A stretch of DNA of 64,000 nucleotides from Rhynchonema sp. JSB1_4. Its lineage: Eukaryota; Nematoda; Chromadorea; Monhysterida; Xyalidae. The stretch is taken from assembly GCA_030248065.1 (NCBI GenBank), contig JASAMV010001193.1, positions 16,598 through 80,597 on the forward strand, given 5' to 3'. The first letter of the stretch is position 1; each line of letters opens with the position of its first letter. Positions 47,463-59,143 of the stretch are shown here, one piece after another. A program made the position numbers and the translations under genes. Under the pieces are notes generated by a model, which did not search any database, was not told where the DNA came from, and saw only the letters and a list, made by a program, of their open reading frames with translations.

Positions 47463-50400
47463 ATATCACTTGAACCAGAAAGATTTGAAATGCCAGATTG
47501 AACTACACATAGTGAAACGCGCCCCCGTTAACTTGGCACGCACCCCGGATCGCAACTGTTCTCTTCGTGATGATTTATGGACAGCCATCAAAATGTGAAA
47601 GGTGGCGTGTGTGAGAATCGGACGGTACAGTTATGTATTTGGGTTTCACTCGCTCTTTTACCATTGTTCCACACTGCTATTTTGATCAAAGCTCAGCGCA
47701 CCTGGGGATCTTAGAGAATGCCAGTTCACTGAATTCAGTTGTGTTGTGCTAACCAACGAGTAGCAATTAGTGTGTATGTATGTCTGCACCTATTTCGACC
47801 AGTTTTCTGCTTGTCAGAAATGGGTTCATGCTATGGTGGGCTTTACATTGTATAGGCGGTACATCATTACACTCTTCGCAGTTATCCACCAAAATTAGGC
47901 TGGAAAACTGCTTAGCGCTCCCAAAATACTGTCATCGGAACGAGAAGTAGAGGATTTTGGGGTCAGAATAAGAAAGTCTCAGAAAGCTTGCGCGGTCGTA
48001 GTAGTAGTTTTCAATTCCAACAGCTTAGGTGGGTATATGTGTCACTTGATCTGAAAACACCTGCTGATGTGGAAAATGGTTGCCGTTTAGGTGCGAAGGC
48101 CACGCCACTGAGCTCCAGCACACGACAGTACTACTTCATAGCATGTCACGACCACATTCATGGATGTCATAGCCCGGTTCAGTCATTTCATACGGCACAA
48201 TGCCATCGACAAACAAAACAGAAACAAAAAACACATTGAGCCGCCTATACCCAAGCAACCATGTCATAGATTAGTATGGTTATGGACGGACAAGCAGCTT
48301 TCAAAGCCAGATACATAGCACCACGGTAGCGATACAGGCCCTACACAACACGAAACAAGTTTATGGACTCTGGCTGAGCCTTGGTTCAAGTTCAGAATTG
48401 TGTGCTCGTGGCCTTGGTGCCTTCAAAATTTCTGACTGTATCCGCAGCGCACCCTATGCCTGTCTGACCGCGCCTTATCATTGCGTTTTGTCGCTTTATG
48501 CATTTGCCGGCTTGCCATAAAACGGGACAGAACAGCGCTAAAAAGTCGACAAAAACTCAAATTGATAAGGTAAACTCATGCTTGAAATGGCGCATCAATT
48601 TTTTCTTGTCGGATTTATACTGCTTTGCATTGTACTTTTTCGAATTAATGAATACCGCTGATACATGCATGGTATATATTACGTATGTATGGGCTGGAAT
48701 ATTGACAGCCACTGTTTTACTGTGCACCACAGTTGTTTTTTAATCGCTAACTTTTGCAACCCTCGGTTCATGGATATGTAGGGCAGCCGAAATTACGGTG
48801 CTGAAGTTTTGAACATGCATGCATTGGCACACTGTGCAGCAGGCAGGTACAATGACATGTACTGTATTAGGTTATGTATAAGTCTCCCGCTGGTTTGCGA
48901 ACAATACCGCATTTGATTTGGACTCCGTGGTAATTTCGGGGTTTGGACGAATTTGAGTTCTAGTGTCTCAACACCTACCACATACTGTAATAACATGTAT
49001 GTGCTCTACCTTAACCTCCTTTACATACTGTACCTCAGTTCCGTTTCATTTTCCCTTATAGCGTCTACGGACATGAAGAGATGTTTGTCTATGGAGTATA
49101 AATCTTGCCAAAGATGCCCGAAAAACCACATATTCGAATGCCTGACTTCTCCATCTATGGGGCAGTACACTTTTGAAAATTCTGGCTCTGTACGGCTGTG
49201 GGGTTGTTTTGTACAGGCCGGTCCAAAAGTCGTCTATGTATCCTTCCATTGTCTAGTAGTGGAACCTTTCTGGCCACCCTGTGCATCAGCACGGCCTTGG
49301 TCCCATTAGTTGAGACGTCATTTTGACGGCTTTGGTCTTTTCAGCACAAAGACAATACAATGCTGCTTCACTTTTGGCACCGCAAATCTTGGCAGACCTT
49401 AGTTTCGACGGTATTCCTCCAGCTGATAGCATGCTCGGGTTATAACTTTCATTTGCTGCTTTGGCCCCCAGAAACAAACAATGGCGCTGCTTGGGTACTG
49501 GTGAGCAGTTCGTTGTAATCTTGGGACTTCAAAAGTACTATTATGTGCGTGTTAAATGAAACATCAGGGAACCATGGTTGATTGTTTTTTTAAATACTAC
49601 ACATCGGACAGACTTGTGTGCTCGATGTTTCACAGAACGTCTGCAAAAGTAATCTTACTAAGAACGTCCGAAACAATTTTCACCATGCGTACAGTATGTA
49701 TGTACATACTTGCTGTTTGGGTATTAATCTCCTTGTTGCTTTCAAACCAAAGGGAACCCTGATTTTTGAAGTTCGGTATTTAGTAAATGCAACCCATCGC
49801 AAAACGTGGCTGAATACATACTTTTCCAAACTATGTAGGCTACCAGCTTACCAGTTGCCACCGTTTCTTCAGAGTACTTTTTTATCCACCGTGGATTTTA
49901 CGGCTGCTAAATGTCTCTAGCAACAACCGTGAAATTAATTGCCCTACACTACTTGAACAGTGAGTTACGACTGCCAATGAATTATTAGTCGGCCATTATG
50001 GAGATGCGTGGCTTTTGTAGCTCCCGCAGTTATGTATACTACCAAAGCCTTAGGTACTACATATACTTAGTACAGGTATTAGGTACGAACCTCTGACACG
50101 CTTGCGGACCTCACCGTGAAAAAATGTTTTTTGTGATTGCTACAAACATTTTATGGCATTTGTCGTCAATAACATTTTGTGTTGAATGTGCAAACCTTTT
50201 CCACTTCGGATAAAAGTAACGGCAATCTTGGAAACACAGGGACAGGACATTTTCTGAGGCTCCCGCCCGAATTCTTTCGTGCTCCCACTCCAGCGCTGTT
50301 GTGCACCAGAAATAACATTTTCGAGGAATTGTTTACATTGTAAAAAATGTTACCAGAAGCACCGAAACATCTGCGATCGTATATTCACACTGTCTGAAGT

Positions 50401-51533
50401 CGAGAAGTTATTTTGCCTAAACTTACGCTTACGGGAGTCAATAGGGCACGCTGCAAAAGAAAAGATCTCACTAAAGCTGCTGCTATATTTAACCTGGTAT
50501 CGTAAAGCCGCGCAGCTCATTCAACAGTTTTAAAATTGTCTGGGGATTTGCTATACGTATGTACCTGTTCATCATGTTGGTCAATGAAAATCAGCAACAA
50601 CTTCAGTGATTGCAGCCTTTTTGACGACTAATATTGACGGGACTTGCTTCTGTTATGCATACTACCGCACTTGAACTTCAAAGCCGGCCGATTGACTCGA
50701 AGTAGACACAACGGTGTGTCTAATTTTGGTCAAAGTGTATCAATGTACTTCTTTTGACAAATTGTAACCAAAAGTAGACAGAAATTGCTTAACTACTGGC
50801 CGGGGGCATGTCTAAAGTTGGTCACTGTCTATTACTGATTTTGGAACATATTGGTTTGATCTACATATTTTGGGTCTGTTTTCGATCTTTTTGATCACAT
50901 TCCTTTGGGAGGAAAATGTTGGTCAGAGTGTATCTACTTTCGTTCACCACCGAAAAGTTTGACAAATTGTGCCCAAAGGTAGACGCACCGGTGTCTCTAC
51001 TTTCAGTCAATCCCACCTTTGACGTTTAGGGTATTGCTTAGCGTGTCATCACTTTTTTCAGTGAAAGACAATCTTTTAGTAATCATTTTAAGGGTGGTCT
51101 GTGTTAATTCTCGCAGCACTTGAAAAACTGTTCCGAACCCAAACGAAAAAGTTGGACACACTAGGAACACAATTTCATGAAGGCGCATTGAGATTACTTT
51201 TAAAAATTCTCCAACCCATATATGTTATCATCTTCTTTGCAAGCCATGACTGCAGGAAGCTGTGTTTTCGCACAAACAATCCAGAAAATAAAGAAACGGT
51301 TCGTTTGAGCGCACCACGGATTATGATTTGGCTAATCTTAAAATGGAGTGATTGAGCCTTTCTATTTCACTTGATATTGTGCTACAAAGCTCCCACTAGC
51401 ACTACCGAATTAGTTCAGCACCGCGTGATGTACAGTACAGTACGTGTGTGTATGTTGAGTTCTGAGCTACATACAGTAAGTCACTGTAAGGTTTTGGCAA
51501 GAATGCATGTTAGAATAGCTTGGTATTCCGTGA
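47463..51533. other. Gene-poor stretch
   Basis: No supported exon on either strand. Short frames at 48953-49309 and 49046-49249 overlap on opposite strands and show no domain. A few AGTAGACAC-type words recur at 50700-51000. Confidence 0.45.
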
Positions 51534-51700
51534 CTTTTCAGGCCCGGAAGTTCAGGCCCGACCTTTTCAGGCCTAGTTTTTCAATCCCGGCCGATTCAGG
51601 CCCAGCATATTTGTCCTATTTATAGGCCTAGGCTTAGTCTCCAGCCGGGCGTGAATCGACCGGGCCTGAATGGCCGTGCCTGAACCTGTGCCGTCCGGAC
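51534..51700. repeat. Word-array repeat with TTCAGGCCCG words
   Basis: Several TTCAGGCCCG/CGGGCCTGAA words in both orientations. It resembles the word-array foldbacks elsewhere, but its ends are not clear. Confidence 0.5.
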
Positions 51701-51898
51701 TGAACCGTCGCACAATAATGTAGCTTGGGCACCAAAATAATTTTTTCCTCAGAATTTTGATGAAATGAGGTTTTTCCTACTTCCACGTGCTAAGCTGTTC
51801 TAAGCTTTTCTAAAATTAACTTACTGTACATACAATGTAGGTGAGAAAATATTGCTCTGTGCCTATTAAAAATCAAGGCTTGCCAGTGCGCCTTTGGT

Positions 51899-52024
51899 CG
51901 GCTAATGGTACGATCGTCAACTCAAGTGGTCTCGTGGTCAACTCAAACAGCCCTAGACGATAAATTATACATGCGAGTTGACGACAAGAGTTGACCATTT
52001 GAGTTGACGACAGTACTATAAGCC
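51899..52024. repeat. Foldback MITE, TCGGCTAAT/CTATAAGCC end type, copy 2
   Basis: The same ends as at 8598, but the arm words are GTCAACTCAAGTGG instead of GTCGTCAAATC. Confidence 0.75.
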
Positions 52025-53310
52025 CCTTCAATCTAACGCACAATTCAAATGGGTATGGTGTCTGAAAAAATCTCATTGCTAGCATTGGTTGGTACCGATA
52101 TCCCTGCTTTGCCACCATGAGAAAATTTTCTTGTAAATATAAGACATTATCTTAGCATCAAGTAAACCAACCATTGGATAAAATTTTCAGATTGTTCGCG
52201 TCAAGCATTGCTGTCATGCACTCTTTTGGTGTTTAAGAGCCACTTGAAAACTTGGACCTAACGCTTGACCATAACATTTTATACCATACTGCACCAAAAG
52301 TGTTTGGCTGTCATATGAGCTCAGCAAACGTTTGCGTGCGCATTTTAACAAGACTCGGTTATAATACATGACCAAATGTACCTCTTGCTGCCAGCAGGGT
52401 TCCACGATCTCCTCAATAGGTATACTAGTATCACAAGGTTTCTGTCGGTTTTTGTTTAAAAGCGCAATTGTGCTCGCATACATACAGTATACTGTACTTC
52501 TCATTTATTTATGGTCCGAACTCACGGAACTTGAACCAGTTCTACAAAAGTCCATAAATTTTAATCTTTGTGCAGGTAACCGCGCAAGGCAGCCATGGCC
52601 TTGGAAGCCTTGAGGCTGCTTCGGTGAGAGCTGAATAGAACAAGCTGTCCGATAATATTTATGTCTGAGGCTGAAAATTGCCTCTTGGCCCAAAGCTCAC
52701 CGGAACCGGTATTATTTTTATGCATTTTATTGGAATAGTTACATACAGTTCCGGGTGCAATTCTAGGCTGAAAGTTGAAGTCGCGTGCACGCGCGTACAG
52801 TGCAAAGTATAGGCAAAAGTCGAAGTAACTTCGCGTGCACGCACGTGCACGCGCGTGCACGCGAAGTTTTGCGCTTGCGCAGGCGTGTGCTGCCTATCTT
52901 TTAGGCCGCATTCACAATGCAGCGGATTAGCGGGTTAGCGGATTAGCGGATTAGCGGGTTGCGGATTAGCGGGCCCGCTTTTCGCGCACGCTTTTGCATT
53001 CACAATGGAAATTGAAAAAGCGGATTAGCGGGTCAGCTAATTGGAGACCCGCTAATCCGCTAACCCGCTAATCCGCTAATCCGCAAAAAGTGTTTGCGCT
53101 CACAATGCACGTCGTCCGAGTTTAGGTGAAAAAGTAGATTTACTTCAAAATTTTGTTGTTTGTGTCTTTCTTTGTTCAACAAATGGCAAATTACACACAT
53201 CAAATCAATCAAATGTTGTTATTCTAAATGTTTCATTGGATTGCAGCATTTCCAACCAATAAACAGAAATATAGGAACACCGATCACGAAAATAGCACGA
53301 ATAACACATA

Positions 53311-53478
53311 GGCGTATATTAGAGTGGTCAACTCAAGTGGTCGAATCACTTTGTCAACTTACATTGTAGATTCGTCAACTCACCCCGAATGCCATGTATT
53401 ATTTCTCGCATTTATTTGGGACTGCTGTGAGTTGACTAAGTGATTTGACCACTTGAGTTGACCATTGTAATATTAGCC
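53311..53478. repeat. Foldback MITE related to the GGCTAAT/CTATAAGCC type
   Basis: GTGGTCAACTCAAGTGGTC arms face CCACTTGAGTTGACCA; the ends are GGCGTATATTAG and TAATATTAGCC. The words match the element at 51899. It is nested inside the 52901 foldback. Confidence 0.7.
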
Positions 53479-53641
53479 AAACTTCGACCACATGCGCCTC
53501 AGGCAGGACGCAGTGTTTATGCACGAACAAACCTTCGCGTGTGTGATATCATAAGCACTGCACTGTCTAGTTTAGCGCAACACAGACTTGCAGTTTACAC
53601 GCTGCTAGGTTTATCACTCGCTTTATAGCACGATCGATGCA

Positions 53642-53710
53642 GAGCTGCGAAGCGCAGCGGTAGCGTGCTGGCCTGCTGAATAATAGGGCGCGTGTACGAC
53701 ACCGCCCATG
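53642..53710 (+). pseudogene. tRNA-like sequence or tRNA-derived SINE head
   Basis: AGCGCAGCGGTAGCG resembles a tRNA D-arm with the A box, and GTGTACGACACC resembles a T-arm with the B box (one base from GTTCGA). The spacing between them suits a tRNA, but the anticodon stem and acceptor stem do not pair, so it is not a functional tRNA. Confidence 0.4.
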
Positions 53711-53974
53711 GACATCACTTTACATTATTTCTTCAGTTTTTTTGTTTTCATATGAAACCGTGTAAAAATAGCTGGCTGCTGTGGCAAAAATGTGAATGAG
53801 TTGAATTGCATTCTCGCATTGATTGTTCGATGCAAGTTATTTCTTCAGTGGCTGGCTGGCTGGCTTTACTTTCGCCACGATGCAAAGCCCGTCGGAAAAA
53901 ACAGCAAGCACATTTTGTAATACAGCATTTTACAACCTTGTCGTGTAGAGTCGAAACTGAACGCGATAATGATA

Positions 53975-54249
53975 TTGGTCGCACAATGACTTTATAAGAA
54001 TTGGTCAAATTTTTTTCCTGAATCGCAAAGCAGGCTGGTGTCGGGGCAATGACGTTGCGTTGTGCGATCACACACAAAACACGTAGTAAAGAGAATGTTT
54101 CAGACCTGCTGCAACGTGGTTGATCTGCTGGATTATTTTCGGCTGAAAATGTTTTGTGAGAATCACAAATAGCACAGTAGTTAAGAGTGACTGAACGTGA
54201 AAATCAGGACTGATTTTGATGAATTCTTATATGGTCATTGTGCGACCAA
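53975..54249. repeat. MITE, TTGGTCGCACAATG ends with TA duplication, copy 1
   Basis: The ends TTGGTCGCACAATGACTTTA and its inverse are flanked by TA on both sides, as in Tc1/mariner-type MITEs. The interior of about 275 bp is shared with 58864 and 60068. Confidence 0.8.
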
Positions 54250-55106
54250 TACCATACGTTGTAAAAAATCTCTTTTCCAAACATCAAACTGCAACAAAAA
54301 CGTTTCCAATGAACGCAGGTGGTTAAGCTGCTAATGTATACACTTTTTTCATGCTCTGAAAATGTTTTGAAGGCAAATAATAAACTTCTGAACGTGCGCC
54401 TCCGGTGCTAATCCGCAAAAAAAAATAGAACCAGTTCTAATCGTGAAAAGCGGATTAGCGGACCCGCTAATCCGCTAACAGGCTAATCCGCTTTGCATTG
54501 TGAATGCACACGCGTGCAGCGGATTAGCGGATTAGCGGGTGTGAAAAGTTGCTCGCCCGCTAATCCGCTAACCCGCTAATCCGCTTTTTGCATTGTGAAT
54601 GCAAAAGCGTGCGCATCTCGCCCGCTAATCGGCTAATCCGCTAATCCGCTTGCATTGTGAATGCGGCCTTAGCACAAGGAAGTCGCGTGCACGCGACTTC
54701 AACTTTCAGCCTAGAATTGCACCCGGTACTGTACATACCATACATGCATAGATATAGTACACATGGGATAGTGTACACACAGTTCATTTTTGTTTTTTTT
54801 CATGTGCCTTGCATGAGGTAAGTTCACTCCATTTGGTGCGCAATAAGAATGACTCACACTTTTTAAAAACAAACTGTTTAGCCATGCTCCTCTTATTCTT
54901 TGTTACACCGATTCTCTGCATGATTTTTTTGACGCAATGAACGTCTGCCTCGAATGAAGTGCTATAAATGTATACGTGGGGCGACATCGCTGCCGGAGCG
55001 TTTAAACTCTCAACATTAATCCTCAGAAAGTCAAGATTCGCTGCCACGAACTTAGAGGATGCACACAGTGGTTGTCACTAAATCTACCGGAAACAGTTTT
55101 TTTGTA

Positions 55107-55377
55107 GGTGGCCGGGCAATTGAGCAAAGCACATTTGAGCAAGACCACTTTGAGCAAGTGAAAAAGAGCAGGGCTAAAAGGGCAGAGCACTTACATTTTC
55201 TTCCAATGGCTCAGGCTGATTTTGGTGTCAGGCTTAGGATTAGGCTTAGGCTTACACCTAAGATTAGTTTTGTGTTTGGGCTACATTTTTAGGTTCTGCT
55301 CCTTTGAACTCTGCTCTTTTTCACTTGCTCAAAGTGATCTTGCGCTCAAATGTGCTTTCCTCAATTGCCCATCCACC
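55107..55377. repeat. Foldback element, GGTGG-GGGCAATTGAG ends
   Basis: GGGCAATTGAGCAAAGCAC faces GTGCTTTCCTCAATTGCCC, with inner pairing of CACTTTGAGCAAGTGAAAAA. AGGCTTAGG/CCTAAG words fill the centre. Confidence 0.8.
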
Positions 55378-55516
55378 TTTTTGTAAGGGGTTACAGGTTT
55401 GTGACATTACCTGCATACATAAATAGTTGTTCCTTAGTTGACTAGCGCACGTGAGTACTGTATCCATAGAAGACTGTCTACCATTTTTGTCCACTGGAAT
55501 TCATGCCCACATAACG

Positions 55517-55699
55517 TTAAGGCCGCTCTCTGACAAACGCGAAAAGCGAACAGCGAAAAGTTCAGCACAACAGCAACTCCTTAACCACGGGCCTAAACCA
55601 CAGTGATGCTCAAACAAATTGTTTCAGAGGCTGTTTGGCGTGCGCTGTGGATGATGACTACGCTGAAAAACTTTTTGCTTTTGTCAGAGAGCGGCCTAA
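55517..55699. repeat. Foldback element, TTAAGGCCGCTCTCTGACAAA ends
   Basis: Perfect terminal arms of about 20 bp with GCGAAAAGCGAA words in the left arm and CTTTTTGCTTTTG in the right. Its ends resemble those of the TTAGGCCG class. Confidence 0.8.
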
Positions 55700-55779
55700 C
55701 ACTATGTTTGCCACTTGCGATTGTACTTTTTCGCTCCAGATCATTACAATACTTGGCCAGTCACTAACTAGTCAACCAG

Positions 55780-55972
55780 CTGCCAGTCTTTGCATATTTG
55801 CCAGCCAATGCGTTGATCGTGATGTAACACCAAAAAGACAAAAAGGCCCAACCCACAAAACAGCCAATATGCGATCGGCTGCGCTGGACCCGGCAAATGA
55901 AAAGTTTCTAGATCTGTTATCAGCGGGTTGCAGCCACGCTGGATATCAAGCGAAGAAAGCCGGACTTGGATA
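55780..55972 (+). CDS. Candidate internal exon of an unrecognised gene
   Basis: Open from an AACCAG acceptor to a perfect GTAAGT donor. The peptide includes DVTPKRQKGPTHKTANMRSA and EKFLDLLSAGCSHAGYQ. EKFLDLL recalls the start of a GoLoco motif, but the later Gln-Arg part is missing, so that identification is not made. Incoming phase 1 fits the possible exon at 46365-46431; outgoing phase 2. Confidence 0.35.
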
Positions 55973-56804
55973 GTAAGTTAAAATCAAACTTTTCTTTTTC
56001 AAAGTTTTTTCGTGATTATTTCTGCTTTTTCTTTGTTGTTGAGGCTGGCGATAATAACAAGCATGCGTTAACTGCGCGACGAATGTTTGGTCTCAACACA
56101 TTTTTGGGCCGAATGAACTGTTAACGTAAAGCGCAAAGTTGAAAGAAACTGCGAGTTGGGTCAAGTTCTTACGCAACATTCTCCGGGCGTCAAGAATAAT
56201 CTTGTTGTTTCGGAGCTGAAAATATAAACAATATCTAGAACAATGAAGCCAAAGCTGGTCAGCAATTTTTTGAGAAGACGGGATAAACTATGTCTACGTA
56301 CAGTAAGATGGAATAAAACTAAGTTGATGAGGTACCCATATTTTAGTTGCTCAAGGACCAATGGGATTTCTTTTCTTTCTTGGTTCTTTCGTTATCAGTC
56401 AACGTTTTGATTTTGTCACCTTCATCAATCAAACTGTATCCCCACAACGTTTTCAAAAACGCAAAATAAAAAGGTCGCTGGCGTGAGGATAACGGAATGG
56501 AACAGCAACAACGACTTGAATTGCGCATGGAAAGACAATGTTTTGTCTCGTTTATCATATCGGTGCGTGGTGTGGTGCCATGTGGACCACGTAATACCAC
56601 ACCGCAATGTGGTCACTTTCGTGCAAGAAAAATACGTATCGGTCTTTCGTTTGGTCTTTTTTGATCAAATGGTATCAACCACATGTATGTACATAATGTC
56701 CAATGCATATCTAGAACTTGGCTGTGAAGTCCCATTGTTTCTGCTGGTATTGACACGAAAGAGCTAGGTAGTACGCTTCGCTGAAACGTCGCCATTGCGA
56801 TTAG

Positions 56805-57168
56805 TAAGGGCGGCCTTAGGTTAAATCCGGAAACCGGAATCCGGAAATATTTCCGGAAAGGCGAACTAAGGTTAAATCCGGAATCCGGAAACCGGAAATA
56901 ATTTGCATACAAAAATACAAAACATTTCCGGACTCCGGAAATATTTCCGGAAAACGCAGAAATTTACATGCAAAAATAATGCGTTTTTCGGAAATATTTC
57001 CGGATTCCGGTTTCCGGATTCAACTTAAGTCCGCCCTAAAACGCATTATTTTTGCATGTAAATTTTTGCGTTTTCCGGAAATATTTCCGGAGTCCGGAAA
57101 TGTTTTGTATTTTTGCATGCAAATTATTTCCGGGTTCCGGATTCCGGATTTAACCTAAGTTCGCCCTA
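56805..57168. repeat. Foldback element, GGCGG-CCTTAGGTTAAAT ends, tandem or nested
   Basis: AAGGGCGGCCTTAGGTTAAA faces TTTAACCTAAGTTCGCCCT. It contains additional internal end copies (about 56863 and 57029), so one element appears inserted in another. The words are TTCCGGAAATATTTCCGG. Confidence 0.8.
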
Positions 57169-57304
57169 ATTTATTGAAAACAGGCGACTTAAACTTATAA
57201 GCCTAACTATACTTCGTTCTCTTACGCAGCACGAAACAAGTTTTCTCACGCTTATTGGTTCCCAGGCACGCGCCAGCCAATCAGCGCGCGAGAATTGCAT
57301 GAGA

Positions 57305-57360
57305 GAACGAGCGAAAGCAGGGCGAAACAGACTAACATTACTGCACTCAGTCAGTACATT
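57305..57360 (+). repeat. Partial direct repeat of the 57.5-kb structured element
   Basis: GCGAAAGCAGGGCGAAACAG followed by CTAACATTACTGCACTCAGT nearly duplicates 57548-57595. Two CCAAT boxes in opposite orientation lie just upstream (57257-57284). Confidence 0.55.
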
Positions 57361-57462
57361 GTGACTTCTCTATGTGCACTGCTTGTGGTGGCTTTCTGCC
57401 CTCGCTGCTCAGATGTGACGAAAACTCTGTTTATGATCTTGCACGCAGCGATGTTATAGCCC

Positions 57463-57570
57463 AGCAATAAGATCTGCAGCTGGGGCTTTTGGAGGCAAAT
57501 TTGCCGGAGGCGTTCGCACTGACGAGCTCTGGCCCCTCAATCTGTCTGCGAAAGCAGGGCGAAACAGACC
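57463..57570 (+). ncRNA. Candidate structured RNA or RNA-like repeat, copy 2
   Basis: Aligns with 4333-4440. Predicted helices are GGGGC/GCCCC (57482-57486 with 57532-57536), GGCAAA/TTTGCC (57494-57505), CTCTG/CAGGG (57527-57531 with 57555-57559, including one G-U pair) and GTCTG/CAGAC (57544-57548 with 57565-57569). Paired bases differ from copy 1 while pairing is kept. CTGACGAG and CGAAAC bracket the third helix in the manner of a hammerhead ribozyme core, but no hammerhead cleavage site or third stem is evident. The identity of the RNA is unknown. Confidence 0.45.
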
Positions 57571-58322
57571 AACATTACTGCACTCAGTACATTAGTTGGA
57601 CCTTAACATATGTAACTCTCGCACACAAAAAAGTGAGTTTCAAGTCAACGCGATGTAAGCTTTGTTGGACGACATCATTTAATCCTCAAGAGGTGCCTTT
57701 TAACCATAATCAGGACCATTATGTCTCCAGAGTAGCGATATCACGAAGCATGTTTTGAGCATACGGTTCACCAAACATGAACGTTTTTTAAGCCTTCGAA
57801 GTCATGCAAAACAGAGCGTGAGCTTCGTGACAATCAGATGTATGGCTTGTGGCTATGGGCAGCTGCTGTAGTCAGTTGAAACCATCACCGTTTTTCACTC
57901 TGTTTCCGAGTCAATTTACAGCAAATATTACCGTTTTCCGCTATTTCTAAGCCCTGCTCTCTGTCCTATATTCCCAGAAGATGTGCGTGCACCGCCGATC
58001 CGCGTGCACTTGCTCAAACTGGGTCCTTGGCAAAACTCGTGACGCGAAAAATTATTTCTGCCGAGCAGAACCCGCGTGAGCATGTGCGAAGAGCCAGCTC
58101 CAGAATTTCGTCACTGCCTGATGCCGTGCGCTTGTGTTTCGCTTGACTGCAGCACTTTTTAATCAGTGAAAATGAGGTCTGACTTCAAGCCAACAGTGCA
58201 AAAGACAAAACGAATCTCCAACTGACACGACTGGTTTTGTTGATAGGCTCATGTACAGTATACATTGTCCATGAGCTGCATATGAGCTGCAGGTGCACCG
58301 TCGTAAGCTCGTGGCATTTCAC
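57571..58322. other. No supported gene
   Basis: Short frames only. The part just right of the structured element repeats ACATTACTGCACTCAG, as noted for 57305. Confidence 0.45.
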
Positions 58323-58709
58323 TAAGGGCGGACTTACATATGTTGAACACGGAAACCGGAACACGGAAATAATTTACGTATAAACAAGTTTCATAAAATT
58401 CCGTGCACGGAAATATTTTCGTGTCACGGAAATATTTCCGGTTTCCGTGTTCTGTGATTTTTTATATTCACGGAACACGGAAATATTTCCGTATCAATTG
58501 TTGCTGTTTGCGTACACGCGTTTTTTACGTCAGCACGCTGGCTTTTGTCATCGTGACTACAAAAGCACCGTTCGCGTGCCTGAATCGTTTCCGTGTTCCG
58601 CGGCACGGAAATATTTCCGTGTTCTGTGATTCTCAAAAATATTCAGGGAACACGGGACACAGAAATATTTCCGTGTTCCGGTTTTCGTGTTCAATTTAAA
58701 TCCGCCCTA
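58323..58709. repeat. Foldback element, GGCGGACTTA ends, CGGAACACGG words, shared core
   Basis: AAGGGCGGACTTA faces TAAATCCGCCCT, the same end type as 56805, but the words are CGGAACACGGAAATATTTCCG. The centre (58499-58558) contains the core GTTGCTGTTTGCGT...GTCAGCACGCTGG...TTGTCATCGTGAC, nearly identical to 61294-61357. Confidence 0.85.
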
Positions 58710-58863
58710 GACCAGAACAAAAAATTCGCGTCAACCAAGTTGTTTTCTGTCACGTATTTTTCTTTGTTGTTATTGTGCCAATTTTTATACTGAACAAAGT
58801 GTGGGTGTATGACTTCTGCCAGCTTGCTCAGAAAGTCAAACTGATTTGATGTATAGCTGTACA

Positions 58864-59143
58864 TCGGTCGCACAATGATCAAAGCAGAAATCATCAGCCC
58901 TGACTTTCAGGTTCATTTTTAACAGCTGTGCTGTTTGTATTTCTGACAAAACCTTTTTATCTGAAAATATACTAGCCGAGCAACCACGTTGCTGCAGGTC
59001 TGAAACATTCCGTTGGCTGCATGCCTTGTGTGTGATCGCGCAACGCAAAGTTCTTGCCTGTAAAAATCGCGATTCGTTGTGTTGCCCCCTTCGCGATTCA
59101 GGTAAAAAATTGATGAATTGTTATAAAGTCATTGTGCAACCAA
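58864..59143. repeat. MITE, TTGGTCGCACAATG ends, copy 2
   Basis: A diverged copy of 53975-54249 over its whole length, including GCAGGTCTGAAACATTC and the AACCACGTTG segment. Confidence 0.75.

Larger units (their letters stand above)
52901..54671. repeat. Word-array foldback, TTAGGCCG end type, CGGATTAGCGG words
   Basis: The ends are TTAGGCCGCATTCACAATG and CATTGTGAATGCGGCCTTA. Next to them are arrays of GCGGATTAGCGG words, punctuated by TTGCATTCACAATGGAAA at about 52995 and its mirror at 54590. The architecture matches 40744-42008 but the word is different. No transposase is visible inside. Confidence 0.85.
52744..54733. repeat. Composite foldback with 41-bp perfect outer arms
   Basis: CCGGGTGCAATTCTAGGCTG and the following 21 bases at 52751-52791 are repeated exactly inverted at about 54686-54726. 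The left arm continues with iterated GCGTGCACGC words. The whole interior is a second foldback (52901-54671) that itself contains two MITEs and a tRNA-like sequence. Confidence 0.85.

Noticed and set aside
53642..53710. A functional tRNA gene
   Set aside because: A-box-like and B-box-like segments are present, but the anticodon and acceptor stems do not pair.
55780..55972. GoLoco motif
   Set aside because: Only the EKFLDLL start fits; the Gln and terminal Arg needed for G-alpha binding are absent.
57463..57570. A complete hammerhead ribozyme
   Set aside because: CUGACGAG and CGAAAC with a closing stem are present, but no stem III or UH cleavage position could be placed, and copy 1 lacks the CUGA part.
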